Source: Chrysaora quinquecirrha | Lineage: Eukaryota > Cnidaria > Scyphozoa > Semaeostomeae > Pelagiidae | Length of the DNA stretch: 64,000 bases | Assembly: GCA_014526335.1 (NCBI GenBank) | Contig: JACTAT010000029.1 | Coordinates: 1,169,372-1,233,371, forward strand | Direction of reading: 5' to 3' | In this document: piece after piece, positions 10,103-22,400 of the stretch | Numbering within the stretch: the first letter of the stretch is position 1 | Layout: every line of letters begins with the position of its first letter | The notes under the pieces: model-generated | Seen by the model: the letters and a program-made list of their open reading frames with translations, nothing else | What the model was told of the DNA's origin: nothing | The model's database searches: none | Translations under genes and position numbers: made by a program

Positions 10103-13100
10103 CTACAAAAATTACATCAAATAAAAATTACATCAACTGAAAATTGCATTGAGTATACATTAATTACCAAGTTCGCTTGATTTGCGAAGAACATCTTTTG
10201 TATCTCCTGCCCCAAAGAGCATGGAAGCAGCGTTTTCAAGAATTCAATTTTTGTTTTTCAAAACAAGTTGAAAAATTACATTCGCGGATGCAAATGCTAA
10301 ATATGCAACTTATAAGATACCGTATTTTTCTTGAATAGGAGCCGCGGCTTCTTTTTTTCAAAAGGCAAATAATGCGGCTAGAAATCAAAGGGCGTGCCAA
10401 ATAAACGTGCCCCCCTGTTTATTAATTTTGAGTTTTTCCCCCATCCCACGGACCTTATTAGGACCCCCCCGTTTATTAATTTTGGAAGAACAAATTTCAC
10501 TTGTGAAAAGATTAAACTACGTTTATTCAATTTAAGCTTCTATTCAAGAAATACGGTAGATAAATGTCCTTCAGATATCTCTTTCAATTTGAGACGATTT
10601 GTGCTTCAGACAGAGGCGGCACCACGGGGAGGACTGGGGAGGACATGTCCTCCCTAATATTTTCTAGGACCGATTTTTAATTCGTCGAAATCCGAGGAGA
10701 AATATTTAGGGGGGGAGGCGTTCGATCATGTGATAAATTTTTCAGTGGATCTATTCAAGCTCGCAAATCATCGAAAACTTGCATTGTGAGAAACAGTTCA
10801 TTTTCAGATAATATAACACGACTTTATGTAAATGATCTTTTGTCAAAAAATAAACATTTTACCTAGGTTAGATTGAATGGCTTTTGTATGATTTACAGAT
10901 TAAAAACCCAGTAAATTATTTTTTTAAATAGGCGTGGCTTTCATAAAAATGGGCGTGGTCCAAAAAGAATGTCTAGTCCTCCCCACATTTTTAGGGCTGG
11001 TGCCGCCTCTGGCTTCAGAAAAGAAATGTACAGTGATCATTCTTTGCCATGGTATCTTATATGGTAAGGTGTGGGGTAACCGAAAAGCAAATAAAAACAA
11101 AGTCGTGTTTCAAAAATATCCTAGGGGCCCAGGGCCCAAAAAACTTAACGTTGTTCAGAACTGCACATTGGAAAAATATATAGTTACAAATTATAAAATT
11201 ATGCTGTTCTAGGTTAATTATATTTCATCATCCTAACATTAACCCTAACCTTGTGTTACCTGTCTGTATCTAACTCCAAGTTCTTTATGTATAAATCTTC
11301 TAACATTTGCTTTCGTGATATTTTCTTACCTACTTTTTAGTTTTTCCATACATTCTCCATGCGTTTCACAAAGTGTCATACGTTTGTGTAGTTTCCGTAA
11401 TTTTTCTTCGTCGTTGTCCTGCAAGAACTTTTCAGTTCTTACGGCTCTTACTGTACCAGCTTTTAGGCTGCTGTCGTCACCTACAAGCTGTCAAAAGTGA
11501 TCTATTTCATTAAGAGAAAACGGGTTCCCAAATAGTCAGAAGCAATAAAATGATAAAAATCTCAATAGCGGTTCAGCGGGAGAGTAATAATGATTGGTTT
11601 ATTCTGTATTCAAATATTTACCGTTGTGGGTTTGAGTATGAATGTAGACAATGTTTTGAATTGATGAATATACCTTTTCAGTTATATAACAGTTATAGGG
11701 AGAGATTTGTCATTGTCTTATCTACTTCTAATGGCTTGGCTGTGCTGTAAAAAGACATATGAAGTAGGCTTAACGGGCATACCTTTCGTGACTTTTTCTG
11801 GATTTAAAAGTGTTATATTTGAGATGAGAAAGATAGAGCCTCTTGAGGGTGAATAATAGAGTACTTTTGAGTATCGAAACACAGGGGGTATATCCCCCTT
11901 GGTTTTGTAGCCACAGCCCAAATGAAACGAATTTGGCCCGGGTGGCTGGGGGGGGGTACTTGACTAAGATTTGGATAGAGGTGTGCTGCCCAAGAAACAA
12001 ATGCCTACCCATATTCATACCAAACTCCTGAAAATGTATACCCAAAATTATATCAAAATATTAACTCGTAAACTTCTATATATGCTAAAATGTACCATAA
12101 TATGTCAATTCGAAGTAAGCTTCATCAAGAAAAGTAAAAACGATCGTAAGTGAGACCGTTTATTATAAAGTTTGTACCGATTATCAAGAAATCAATACCC
12201 TTATTTATCCATATACCAATTTTCAGAAAAGTAAGACCCATGTTTATTCCAAAATCATGAAAAACAATACCCTTTCGGGCGGCACGTCCCCAGTACCCAT
12301 AATATATGAAGTATTATTGTTAATATGTCTATGTATTAAGCAACGATGCGTACCTTTGGATCAAGAAGACCTGTAACCAATGGAGAATTATCAACAACCA
12401 CTAAAAATGCAATAAGATTTGCTGAATAAGCAGCAACAACAAGGCTTGAGAAATAGGACGTAAAAACTAGCGTTGTTCGACTTGCAAAAGTTATTGGCTT
12501 TCGATTAATTATTTCACCACAAAAAACCAATCCCCACATGTAATTGATGCTGTCGAGAACACTAAAAGCACCACTTGGTTGAAAAGTACGTTTGTTCCTC
12601 TCGTGTTGACCATAAGGACTGAATCTCTCAATTGCCCATATAAGGATGAACAGGCCAATGATAACGCCAAGTAGGCTCCACCATAATGTAGCACTGAATG
12701 GGCCTAACACGCCAGAATTTTTATATCGATCCTTTCTAACATAAAGTAAAGAATATCCTGACGATTCGTACGGATAAGTAAATTCAACAAATTTAATTCT
12801 ACTTGGATCAAAAGGCAAGTCTATTCCAAAATCAGATTCATTGCGAAGTAACGCTGCCAGAATTCCATCAGGTTGTCCTGTTGTTTTATTAACTGTTCCA
12901 TATCTTCCATCTTTTGTAATATGAATTACACCAACAAAACCGAACATCTCTTCAATGTATCTTAATATATCAATATTCAAACCATAGGCACATATCGGTA
13001 CTGTTTCATTAGAAGAGCTGTTAGCATATCTATAACCATACCGTCCTCCAAGACCACAAAACGAGTCATCAGCTTCAGTTTTGGCAAAATCCACAGTTGA

Positions 13101-16100
13101 CAACCATGGTGGGTAAGGATTGGCAAACGCAACACGTAATCTTGGTAATAAAGGGTTTTGGTAATGGTAACTATTCGTTACTCCTTGTTTTTCGTTGTTG
13201 TCGTTTGTTAAAATTTCTCTCCAAATTTTCCCGCTCTGCTGGTGTACATCAGTCTCCAGTTTGTAGAGTGCGGTTTCTGAATACCTGACAATATGAAATA
13301 TAAATTTATTGATACGTATCTATTCTCTTGAAACAAGTACAGAAAATCGACATTTCCGTTATTGCAAAGAAACTGAATTACATTCTAATGTATCTTAAAG
13401 CTTGCGTTTCACTTTGCAATTCTTTACATCTCTCTGCAATGTGTTTTGTAAATGCATGCAACATTGCACAATGACTTATGGAACTTTAAATTATTTTGGT
13501 TCTGGTAAAGATTTTGGCATGCGTGCATCCAAGATTTTAATGCGAGTTGTAGATAACCTGTTTTATGCCGTGTAATAAACATTATACTAATCCAGTCGTT
13601 CGTCAACTGAATTCTATTTCTGTTAGTCATATTTCCAACTGAAGTTACTGTCTTAGAATCTCTAAAAAATTGCCTCTTTTATTGGTATTCATTTTGCGCG
13701 GTTCTAAGCCTCGTTAGCGCTCCTTCAAGAACTCGCTGGCTGGGCCTGCCCTGTTACTGATGAACAGAAGAAATTTATGATAACGTAGCAATCTTTCAAA
13801 TCAATGCTCGGGCGTTTAATAAATTGCTAATTGCTTGCTCGGTATGTACAACCTTACCAGCGATAGCCAAGAACAGAAATGACACACAAAATATACAAAA
13901 TATACAAAATATAAACTTCAGGTCAAGATGGTTGCGTTATCTTATCGTACTGATCTGCAGAGTCTAGAAAAGTGGCCAACCTTCCTCCAGACAAAAATAC
14001 TCCTAGCTGAAAACCTTCCTCACTAAACAATGAAAATAGGCGTGTCTTAAGTGTGGCATTAGATTTTCTTTTGTTCTGTTTGACCTTCCTCCGGTCAATG
14101 ACCGTGTGACCGTAACTTTTTCCTGCTATCTGTAGATTTGGAAGTAAGTGATCTTCGGATTGTCATATTAATGGTTACTATTAACCCTGAACAGCTTGGC
14201 TGGCAAAAAATGAGCTGGTAAAAATAGCGGTTGTAAGCTAAGCGAACCGATCGAGATAGCTTTGAAAGCCACTCCTTAAATACTGCGCAAAAACATGTCC
14301 AAAGAGACGAACGACCCCGTGCTTAAATTCAAATAATTCTACCATATATTTGCAGGCTGTTTTTTTCAATAATATTTATTGAACCGAGACTTTTTATTAC
14401 GAAATTTGATTTCGATGTTTGGTTACGTGGGAAAAGGAAAACTGGAAAGCCGGTTTTGAATTCCTGATTCATAATCTTCACTTTTTGAATACCGTAAATA
14501 CTGGGAAAACGCTGGGGGCTTATTAGCAAAAAACAATGTTTTGATGGGGGCTTATTCGAGGGGATGGCTTATTTAAAACTAATTCAATAGTTCCAGTGTG
14601 TTTCGACAAAACTCATATGTATTCTAGAATTGAAATCAGCTACTGCGCAACAGCCAGTGGCTTATTATTGCTGAATCAATAGTAAAACCTGTCAACTGAA
14701 TCGATAGTACAACCTGTTAACCTTTTCAGTGTTTTAATTAGTTGAAAATGCATTATAGGCAAAACAAATTCACGAGACATTCGAATAATTCCCCAGGGGG
14801 GGAGCTAATTTGCAAAAATGAATCCTTAGGTGGGGGCTTATTCGAGGAGGAGCTTATTCGAAGGTTTACAGTAATCCTGATATTTAACCTTGTTGAGTTA
14901 GAAAACGGGATTGGATCTAAAAATGAGCAGATCCAGAAATTCTGGTTTTGCAACGGATAGGCTCTTCGATTAGATGAAGCATAGATAGATAGATCCGATC
15001 CAACTTTGCAATAATGGATAATAATAATGATAATTATAATTATAATTATGATAACTATGATTATGATAATCATAGTTATAATAACTATGATAGTTATCTG
15101 TGATAGTTATGGCTATAGTTATAGTTATCATAGATTATGATAGTTTTCTATGATAGTTATAGATATAGTTATAATTATAGTTATAGTTATAGTTATAGTT
15201 ATAGTTACAGTTACAGTTACAGTTACAGTTATAGTTATAGTTACAGTTATAGTTATCTATGATAGTTATCATGGATTATGGTTACATGACTATGATAGTT
15301 ATCATAGATTATGAATAATATGATTATGATTCTGATTATAATTATGATAACTATAATTATAATTATGATAACTTTGTAATAATTCCGATCAACTTTTAGG
15401 TCTAGTAATTGACGCATGCGTGGTGACTGAACATTTCTACAATAATTTATACTGAAGCCGAAGAGAGCCAGTTTTGGGTCAGATTCCAAAAGTAGGTTGT
15501 TTTGCGGACCGGAAATGATTTATGAAAATATGTGTAAACGCGAAGCCTATCGTTACTAAAATAGACAGGATCCACTTTAGATCCGATCCATTTTTGCTCG
15601 TCTAAACGTGGCCTTATTCACAATTGTAGCCTTTTCTAGTGTTAGAACGTGTTGCACTTCAAAGGTGCCAGTACATCTTCTCGTTGCAGTTGATAATATA
15701 TGGTTTTTACTTATGGACAATTTTCGGTGCTTCAGAATTATTCCTTAGATATACTTGCTTTAGTGAGAATTCAAAGGGACGCAATTTTTTCTTAAACTCT
15801 AGCGAATTAGAGTAACATGCAATTTACCTTTGTTCGTTTAATACTTCAATCAATTTTGATAAATCCGCCTCCGAAGCACAGCACTGATTCAAAGCAGAGA
15901 AAAGGTATCTTGATGCATTAACGCTTTGACTGCAGTTCAACTTTAGACCAAATACATTTTGATCAGGTAGTAACCATGACAAAGGTAGCAATCTCATTGT
16001 TCTGTCAGTCAACAGCCAAACAACATGGCTGCCAGCTCCAGCTAGGCCCATTTGCTTAGCCGTTTTTAGAATTTCAGCTGCGAAGCTGCCAGTGCAATCC

Positions 16101-17440
16101 ATTATTACAACACTGTTACCGAGGCTGGCAATTTCCGAGAAATATCTCTGCACATGTATTTTGTTTTCGAATCCAATATTTGCAACTCTTCGTCCACGCT
16201 CAGAAGCTGTTTGTAAAATTGCCGCGAGTGTGACATCGCCAATTTTGCTCTCATCAACAATAACTGACACAGCGTCTGCCTTACGGAACGTTGAGTCAAT
16301 TAATACCATCAAGTTGTCGGTGATTTGATCTTTCTAAAAGATACAAAAAATAAAATTCTAGATATGAAATGCTGTAATTATTTGAATTGGCTTAAAGTTT
16401 TAAAGTGCCTATGAAATGAAATTTTACTTTCGATTTGACGTTAGGGAATTCCCTGATATGAACGGTGGAAAGTCAAGTACTTAGCGTTTTTTGTGTGACA
16501 AAATGAGCGCTATTTGTGACGTCGCGGAGTTTGCAATCTCTGCAAAAAAATGCAGTTGTTCAAGCGTTGTGCACTGAATATGAAGGTCTCTCTCGGAACA
16601 ATTGTAAAATGTTTCGTCCTGCTAAATTTCTTCCCTTGTGTGCTTCTGTGTTATCAATCGTGTTGCAAACCTCGTGACGTCACAATTTGTTTTTGCTTTG
16701 TCACAACTACCTGTGATTTTCAAACCTCCTGAAACAACGCTTCCCGTGCAAACGTTCTGGCCACGTATCAATTTTTAGCATTTGGATTTTTCCAAGTTTC
16801 TATTTTTGATATAAAAAAGGTTGAAGTAAAATTTCATTTCATAGGCACTTTAAAGGAGGCCTACGGTGGCAATCGAATGATGACTAGAGGGATCGATCAA
16901 GTAGTTAAATTTGGATTGAACTTAACTAAATGTGCTTGCTGCATGTTGAGATTGGCTCGTTTTTCGAAAAAATTTTTTTGGGATGAAACATTATAAAACA
17001 CTAAATAGTTGCACAGAACTCGAACATAAAGATACTTAGTTTACCTTGCATCTTTCATATATTGAATTGACGACCTCAATTTTTGTATTCTTTGACGAAT
17101 TTTTGATATTTAGATAATGAACAATTTCGTTCAGTATTTCCACTTGCATGTGACCAACTGATCCAGTAACAGATTCTGCCAAAATGTAGATTTTCTCTGT
17201 TTCTTTCTTCTGAACATCTTTCATGGCATTTTCTGTAGATTTTATAATCTTGAGAAGTGATTCTTTATTTTCAGAATTACCATTTACATCACATGTTTTG
17301 TTGAAAATTACTGTTTCATTCTTTGTGAATGCACAAATTTGACATGTTCCATTTTGAAAACTTTCTGTAATTACAAGCAGTAAGAAATTTGCTAGAAGGA
17401 AAGGCAAGATTTGAAATAATAAAGTTAATATTTCTTTCAT
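9722..17440 (-). CDS. Ionotropic glutamate receptor, NMDA-like, 5 coding exons
   Basis: Exons, minus strand: 17440-17045, 16333-15828, 13284-12354, 11487-11330, 10102-9722. Introns are GT-AG with phases 0, 2, 0, 2. Residues 1-132 hold a signal peptide and the start of the amino-terminal domain. Exon 2 is the ANF-receptor-like domain. Exon 3 carries ligand-binding lobe S1 (RLRVAFANPYPPW, conserved Arg ~463 in DPSRIKFVEF), M1 (~500-521), the pore (NYMWGLVFCGEI) and M3 with AYSANLIAF in place of SYTANLAAF. Exon 4 is mid-S2 (AGTVRAVRTEKF). Exon 5 has FFTEDLTAKYE, the S2 Cys pair, M4 (LFIWVSAGTAICILL) and a short tail ending at TGA 9722. The spliced length is one base short of about 790 codons because an A-run (9896-9901) lacks one A; see findings. 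It should form a tetrameric ligand-gated cation channel in the plasma membrane. Confidence 0.92.
10319..10557. mobile_element. MITE with ACCGTATTT termini
   Basis: accgtatttttcttgaatag at 10319 is matched by ctattcaagaaatacggt ending at 10557 (18 of 20 with a two-base T-run difference). It has no coding capacity and lies in intron 4 of the receptor gene. A related terminus, accgtaaatact, occurs at 14491. Confidence 0.7.
10611..11011. mobile_element. 401-bp hAT-type MITE with 8-bp target duplication
   Basis: Terminal repeats are cagaggcggcaccacggg at 10611 and the reverse-complement end tggtgccgcctctg at 11011, with further pairing of ggaggac / gtcctcc. Both ends are flanked by the same 8 bases, gcttcaga (10603-10610 and 11012-11019). 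An 8-bp duplication plus CAGNGGCGG-type ends identifies the hAT superfamily. It is non-autonomous, inside receptor intron 4. Confidence 0.88.
11330..11487 (-). CDS. Glutamate receptor exon 4 (middle of ligand-binding lobe S2)
   Basis: A 158-bp exon between cttttgacag and gtaagaaa splice sites; phase 0 in, 2 out. It encodes LVGDDSSLKAGTVRAVRTEK and EEKLRKLHKRM. The GTVR..-T-E stretch aligns with the GTV-N-GST-E segment of NMDA receptors that closes over the ligand. It joins in frame to GLLDPK upstream and to QIDLFFTED downstream, and this mutual phase fit is the main support for so short an exon. Confidence 0.85.
11954..12298. mobile_element. Possible MITE with GGGTACT...GCCC ends
   Basis: gggtacttgactaag followed by gtgctgccc on the left and, reversed on the right, gggtactggggacgtgccgc give similar but imperfect ends. 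Between them, the pattern accaatttt / cccatgtttattcc repeats loosely. No clear target duplication. In receptor intron 3. Confidence 0.4.
14491..14872. mobile_element. MITE with ACCGTAAA / TTTACAGT ends and repeated ggggcttattcgag
   Basis: accgtaaatact at 14491 faces ggtttacagt ending 14872. Internally gggggcttatt(cgagg) occurs several times (about 14515, 14546, 14833, 14850), as subterminal repeats of one orientation. No open reading frame of note. In receptor intron 2. Confidence 0.55.
15000..15375. repeat. (TATAGT)n / AT-rich simple repeat
   Basis: Degenerate hexamer repeat of tagttatagttatag and tataattatgataac types with partial dyad symmetry, in receptor intron 2. Low-complexity; the ORFs over it are poly-Ile artefacts. 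Confidence 0.85.
16404..16849. mobile_element. 446-bp MITE flanked by TTAA
   Basis: agtgcctatgaaatgaaatt at 16404 is the exact reverse complement of aatttcatttcataggcact ending 16849. TTAA lies immediately outside both ends (16400-16403 and 16850-16853). TTAA duplication suggests the piggyBac or Kolobok superfamily, and the ends do not start with CCC, so I leave the superfamily open. It lies in receptor intron 1. Confidence 0.8.
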
Positions 17441-19485
17441 TTCGGCATCTATAGTTGCATTTCAAGGCTAGATGCACTTCAAATTCGGTAAAACAGCAAA
17501 GCGTCAATTTAAATATGTAGCTGCTGATAGAATTTGTAGCAACATTACTCATGAAAAATTTATGATACCCGATTTATGAATTCAAATTCAACATCGGTGA
17601 CCAATTATGCTGGAGATCCGAATGAAAACAATCGCAAGAGTATCAAAATATCCTGCTAGTGCTAGTTTTGCAGACTATTTTATCACATAAATTGATTAAT
17701 ATTTATACTGTATGATGAGCTGCTGAATTATTTAGGATGTTTGATCGATAAAAATTTCAATGTTGCTAGATATAGAGAATAAACAGCATGATTGAAAGAT
17801 GTACAACACAACTTGAGGATTTTTCTTTAGCATTTCTCAGAGTTTGAAGCGTCAGAGACCAACCAAAAGCGGTTGCTGTAAACAATTGTGTATATTGATG
17901 TTCTATATTTATACTGCCAAGAAATGCATAGTCTATCTTGTTTAGCTAATATACGCGAATATCTGGATAGTTGACAGTTTCTATCAAAATCATTTTTTCT
18001 ACAAAATAGCGTCAATTTGTTTATATTTCGGTTTCTTCCCAGATCCTGTCCCAGAATGAAAACTGAAATGGTTTAGATCGTTCAGAATCTGCACAAGATT
18101 TCAAAATATTCTAAATTGACTAACATAATATGTAATTTTGGTTAACTTTGAATCGATAGAATCATTGAATTGTTAGACAACGAAATTAGATGTTTTTGCT
18201 TGCCTGGTTCTCTTATTTTTCTTGTCTTATCAAAAAAAAAAAAAAAAAAAGCTTTGCAAAGTAACTACAATGCTACTGTATACATATGATTAGTTCCTTA
18301 AAATAACTGTACAAAGTCGACAAAAACTTGGTGGTCATTACTATTTTGGCTCTTTCTCCTTTAAGGAAGAGGCAGAAGAAGAATTATCCTTCAAGGGGAT
18401 GACGATCATATAACAATAATGTTGTGATATAGCTTATAATGTCTTTTTCTTGCTGATGAATCGAACTTTGATGGCAGGACGTGTTTCTTAAGGAATAAAC
18501 CATACAAGAAATGCTGTTTATGAATTTATATGATAGTTTCCTCTTTTGCTTGTCCGAAATTTTCGTATTGCTGCTAAATCTGCAAGTACGCATTCATTTT
18601 AATTTTTTGCGAGAAAGTTTTGAAGAACAAAGTGTTCACGCCAGAGTTGCTGGAGCGTCCTTTGCAATCTAAAAAACGTGTTTGGTTATGATGAAATAAA
18701 CATTCATCGTCATCTTAATCATCAACATTATCATCATCGCCATCATCATCATCATCATCATTATCATCATTATCATCATCACAATCGCCATCGTCATTAT
18801 CATCATCATCTTCATCAATGATTTATTTAAAGTATTCTGTATTAAACCGCAGTAGCTGTTATGGTTAATAATAATCCATCCATAAGAAGTCCCACAAAAG
18901 ATATCTAAAACCCTATTAAACTGATGAAGAATAAATTGCACAAAATTGTATTGAGACGATTATATGTGTATCTATGAGTCACACGAAGGGTATATAAGCA
19001 CATCAACTCTGGTATCCCTCTCGAGGAAAAACCTGCATACAGTAGTGTTGCTAAATTGCTATTATTGTGAAAGTGTAGCAAACTCTGTAATTGTGTTTAT
19101 GCTAGACCTCGTTCTAAGGTAACTTATATTTAGGAATTTCTGTCGGATTTTTGAAAAATAGGATTACTACTATGACAAGATTCCACTCTTTATGTAGTCT
19201 TCTTTGTAGGGTTCCTTTTTCTCAGATTCCAATCTCCAGATTCCTGATTCCGGTTTTCACAGAGCCGTTAGCCGCTGTAATGTACTGCGAACAACGGGTT
19301 AACAATAGCTGATTGAATTTATGTATGAATGCGGAATTAACCACCGCAGATTACCTAGCAACTGAAATTTATGAAATTTGTTTTCTTTATAGTGCTAGGC
19401 CACAAGCCACAGTTTTGGTCTGGTTGTAAAACCGATTATGCCGTTGCCGTTACATGTATACTTAATCTAAACCAAATAACTAATA
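17441..19485. promoter_or_regulatory. Divergent intergenic region between receptor and nephrocystin-3-like gene
   Basis: About 2.0 kb separates the two start codons, which face away from each other, so both promoters should lie here. I see no convincing TATA or initiator element. Contents: an A18 run near 18232-18250 and a (CAT/ATC)n microsatellite at about 18698-18816. Otherwise AT-rich sequence without recognisable features. Confidence 0.5.
18698..18816. repeat. (ATC)n microsatellite
   Basis: Interrupted cat/atc trinucleotide run, in the divergent intergenic region. Confidence 0.9.
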
Positions 19486-22400
19486 ATGGGCTGTTCTGTA
19501 TCAAAAGCAGGGAATGTCAACGTTGTGAGCTCTTTTTCAAAGCCAGAGAAAAATAAAAAGCAAACGGGCCTTGATATCAGTCCAGTGTTTATCGACTTAA
19601 GCTATGAAGAAGCATCCAAACTTTCACCGAAAAGTCCTGAAGAAATGTGGGCTATCGTGGAAGGAACACGTGACAAAGAACGTATTCACGTGGAACCAAC
19701 AAAAAATCGAAAAGGTTGGAGAACGATTCGAGTTTTTGTATCATCGACATTCAAAGACTTTCATCAAGAAAGAGAAGTTCTTGTCAAAGAGGTAAGTGAA
19801 CATTTGGTCCTTCCACCTTTCCATGTTGATGAAGTTTATTTTCATTCAGTGCTTGAAACGTTTTTGTCAACAGTGCTTTTGAGATGAGGAGAATGGTAAA
19901 GTTCTGGTAAAAGTTGAAACCTATTTAACCATATTTTTAATCCTGAAACACCGCCAAAATTTTATCCCAGGGAACCGTCATCCTGACCCCCTTTTTACTA
20001 CCCTTAGTAAGCTGCCTTTTCCTTCAAAGCATCACTACACTAACGCTCAATTCAATGTTTGGAATGGATTCGAAATTTCAAAAGCACATTTCGAGCTTTG
20101 GAATGCGTTGGTTTCATTTCTTGTCTTACCAGCATGCGGGATTTTGAGAGAGGCGGTAATATTCGACATGGCATGGCGATAAGAATGCATAATACAAGAT
20201 GAAATACAATATTTATTTTTCTGAGTATGAAACGCAAAACTCATCCCTTCAAATATTTAATTTCGCACATCCCTTAGCAGTCTCCGCTCTAGCACTACTA
20301 CTAGAAATCCCTTCAGTTTTTGCCGATCTAGCACTTAAACAACGTGTGTTGAGGAGAGAATGACCTCGTAGTTTCAGCATGTTACGTCTTCTTTAAGTTT
20401 CCTCTGTTACCACGTGAATTACTTCGTTCCCATCCTGACAGCCATCGACTAACCAGTATCATTTCAACCAGGTTTTCCCCGATCTCCGAATATGGTGCGA
20501 GCAGAGGAAATTAAGACTGGTCGAGTGCGATCTTCGTTGGGTAAGAATCTCTTTTTTTATCATGATTTTGTCAATTTTATATTTCATGCCTCTAAAATGT
20601 TATTCTTTGAATGTGAAGAAGAAACTCAGTGAAAGGTTTGAATATCTCGCTACATAGGAGAAGAAAAGGGTTGTCGTGTTTCAAATCTTCGCAAAAACCT
20701 CTATCAACGGACACCTCTTTACAACAGACACCTGGGAAAACCGGAAAATATTTTAGCACCCAGATTAGTTGAAAAAAAATCTCCATGCGCCGGACACCTC
20801 TATAACGGACATCTAGAAAAACCGGAAATATTTTTGCACCCACATTCATTTTTTAGTTGAAAAACAATTTCTATGCAGCGGACACCTCTATAACGGACAT
20901 CTAGAAAAACCGGAAATATTTTTGCACCCAGATTCATTTTTAGTTGAAAAACAATTTCCATAAACCGGAAACCTCTATAACGGACATCTAGAATTGGGCC
21001 TACAAACGTCCGTTATATTGAGGTTCCATTTTATAAGCTGCCCCAGTCAATGTTTCTGGATATTTTAATTGGATTTTGTATCATGAATTCCAGAATTTTT
21101 CACTTTGTTAATGTCTTGACCATAATTAAGACGCTTTGCATAGTAACGTAGTTTATGGACTTTTAACTACGGGTTCAAAACCTTTTCATCGCGCTTGAGA
21201 GAGAAATTTGGGTAGATTATAAGAATTTTCTTATAGTGATTTATTGTCCCACAGTGTTGTCTTCTTCCATTAAATGCTCGTGTGCTTAAATGTTCATACT
21301 GAGGCTAGCTACTCCATAATAATCCACAACTCCACAACAGGTGTACCAATGAAATTTTAGGCGAGCTTAAATCTTGAAGTTTAGATGCGTTTTCAGCAGC
21401 CAGGCACGTTATGGATAGGCTGAAAGTGCGGTTTATTCAAAAATCGGAAGAGAACTCTTTACCCCTATTTTGCTGATGCGCGTAAGTAGAGAAATCGTGT
21501 TTAAGAAGATTAAAACTGGTGGCTTGAAATGAAAGGCGTGATGATAAAAGGGGTGAAGATATTGGAAGGGATTACAGTCGCAATAAGTGTAGAAAATAGA
21601 AGGATTAGCACATCGATAGCCTTGTCTTCTTCTTCAATCAGGGTGTTCCCAAAGATGCAACTACGGAAGAAACTATCAAAATCTGCTTGGGTGAGCTAGA
21701 TAGATGCTACGAGGATAATACTGCTCCATTTTTTCTCAACCTTGCGGGGTAAGTTTTGATTCTGATCTTTATTGGATGGGAAGAACGTGCTGAAGACGAA
21801 TGTTTGGGTAACATGTTATTAATTGTATAATAAAAGAAGTCTCCTAGGAGGCTGATCCTTGGCTTACTATATCCCAAGACAGTTATTAGTTTATCTTATC
21901 TTTGATTTGCCTTACTACAGATTCAGAGATTTGTTCTCGTTGAGAATATTGTTCGATGTTTACACTATTCCCAAAATTGCTTATAAGCAACTGAACAGGA
22001 TTTTAAGAATTATTAAGCAACTTCAGTTCTGTACAACTATAATCTTAAGCAACTTTTAAAGGAACCTTTTGAAGCGTTGTCTCAATGAAAAGTTTTTATT
22101 TCTTAATATATATGGAGCTTCAGTTTATTTTTTCCTTGTGTTAGATAGACGTACTGAACGTCTGAAAATATGACTTCTTTTCTTATTTTCCCGCCTTACA
22201 TATATAATTACGAAAATTAGTTGAATAAAATTAAGCAATCATTAAGCAACTTTAGATCCGGATATTGGCTAAAAATAACCAATTTTAGATCTGACAAAAA
22301 TCCTAAGTTGTTTATAAAAAAAATCGTGTAAAGCCACTTGTTTCAGCATCCTCCTTTCTGAGAACGGGCCTTGACCAACCAACCTTTCTTCAAAGCAGAA

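Noticed and set aside
14753..15489. Minus-strand ORFs with poly-Ile
   Set aside because: Translation of the TATAGT-type simple repeat.
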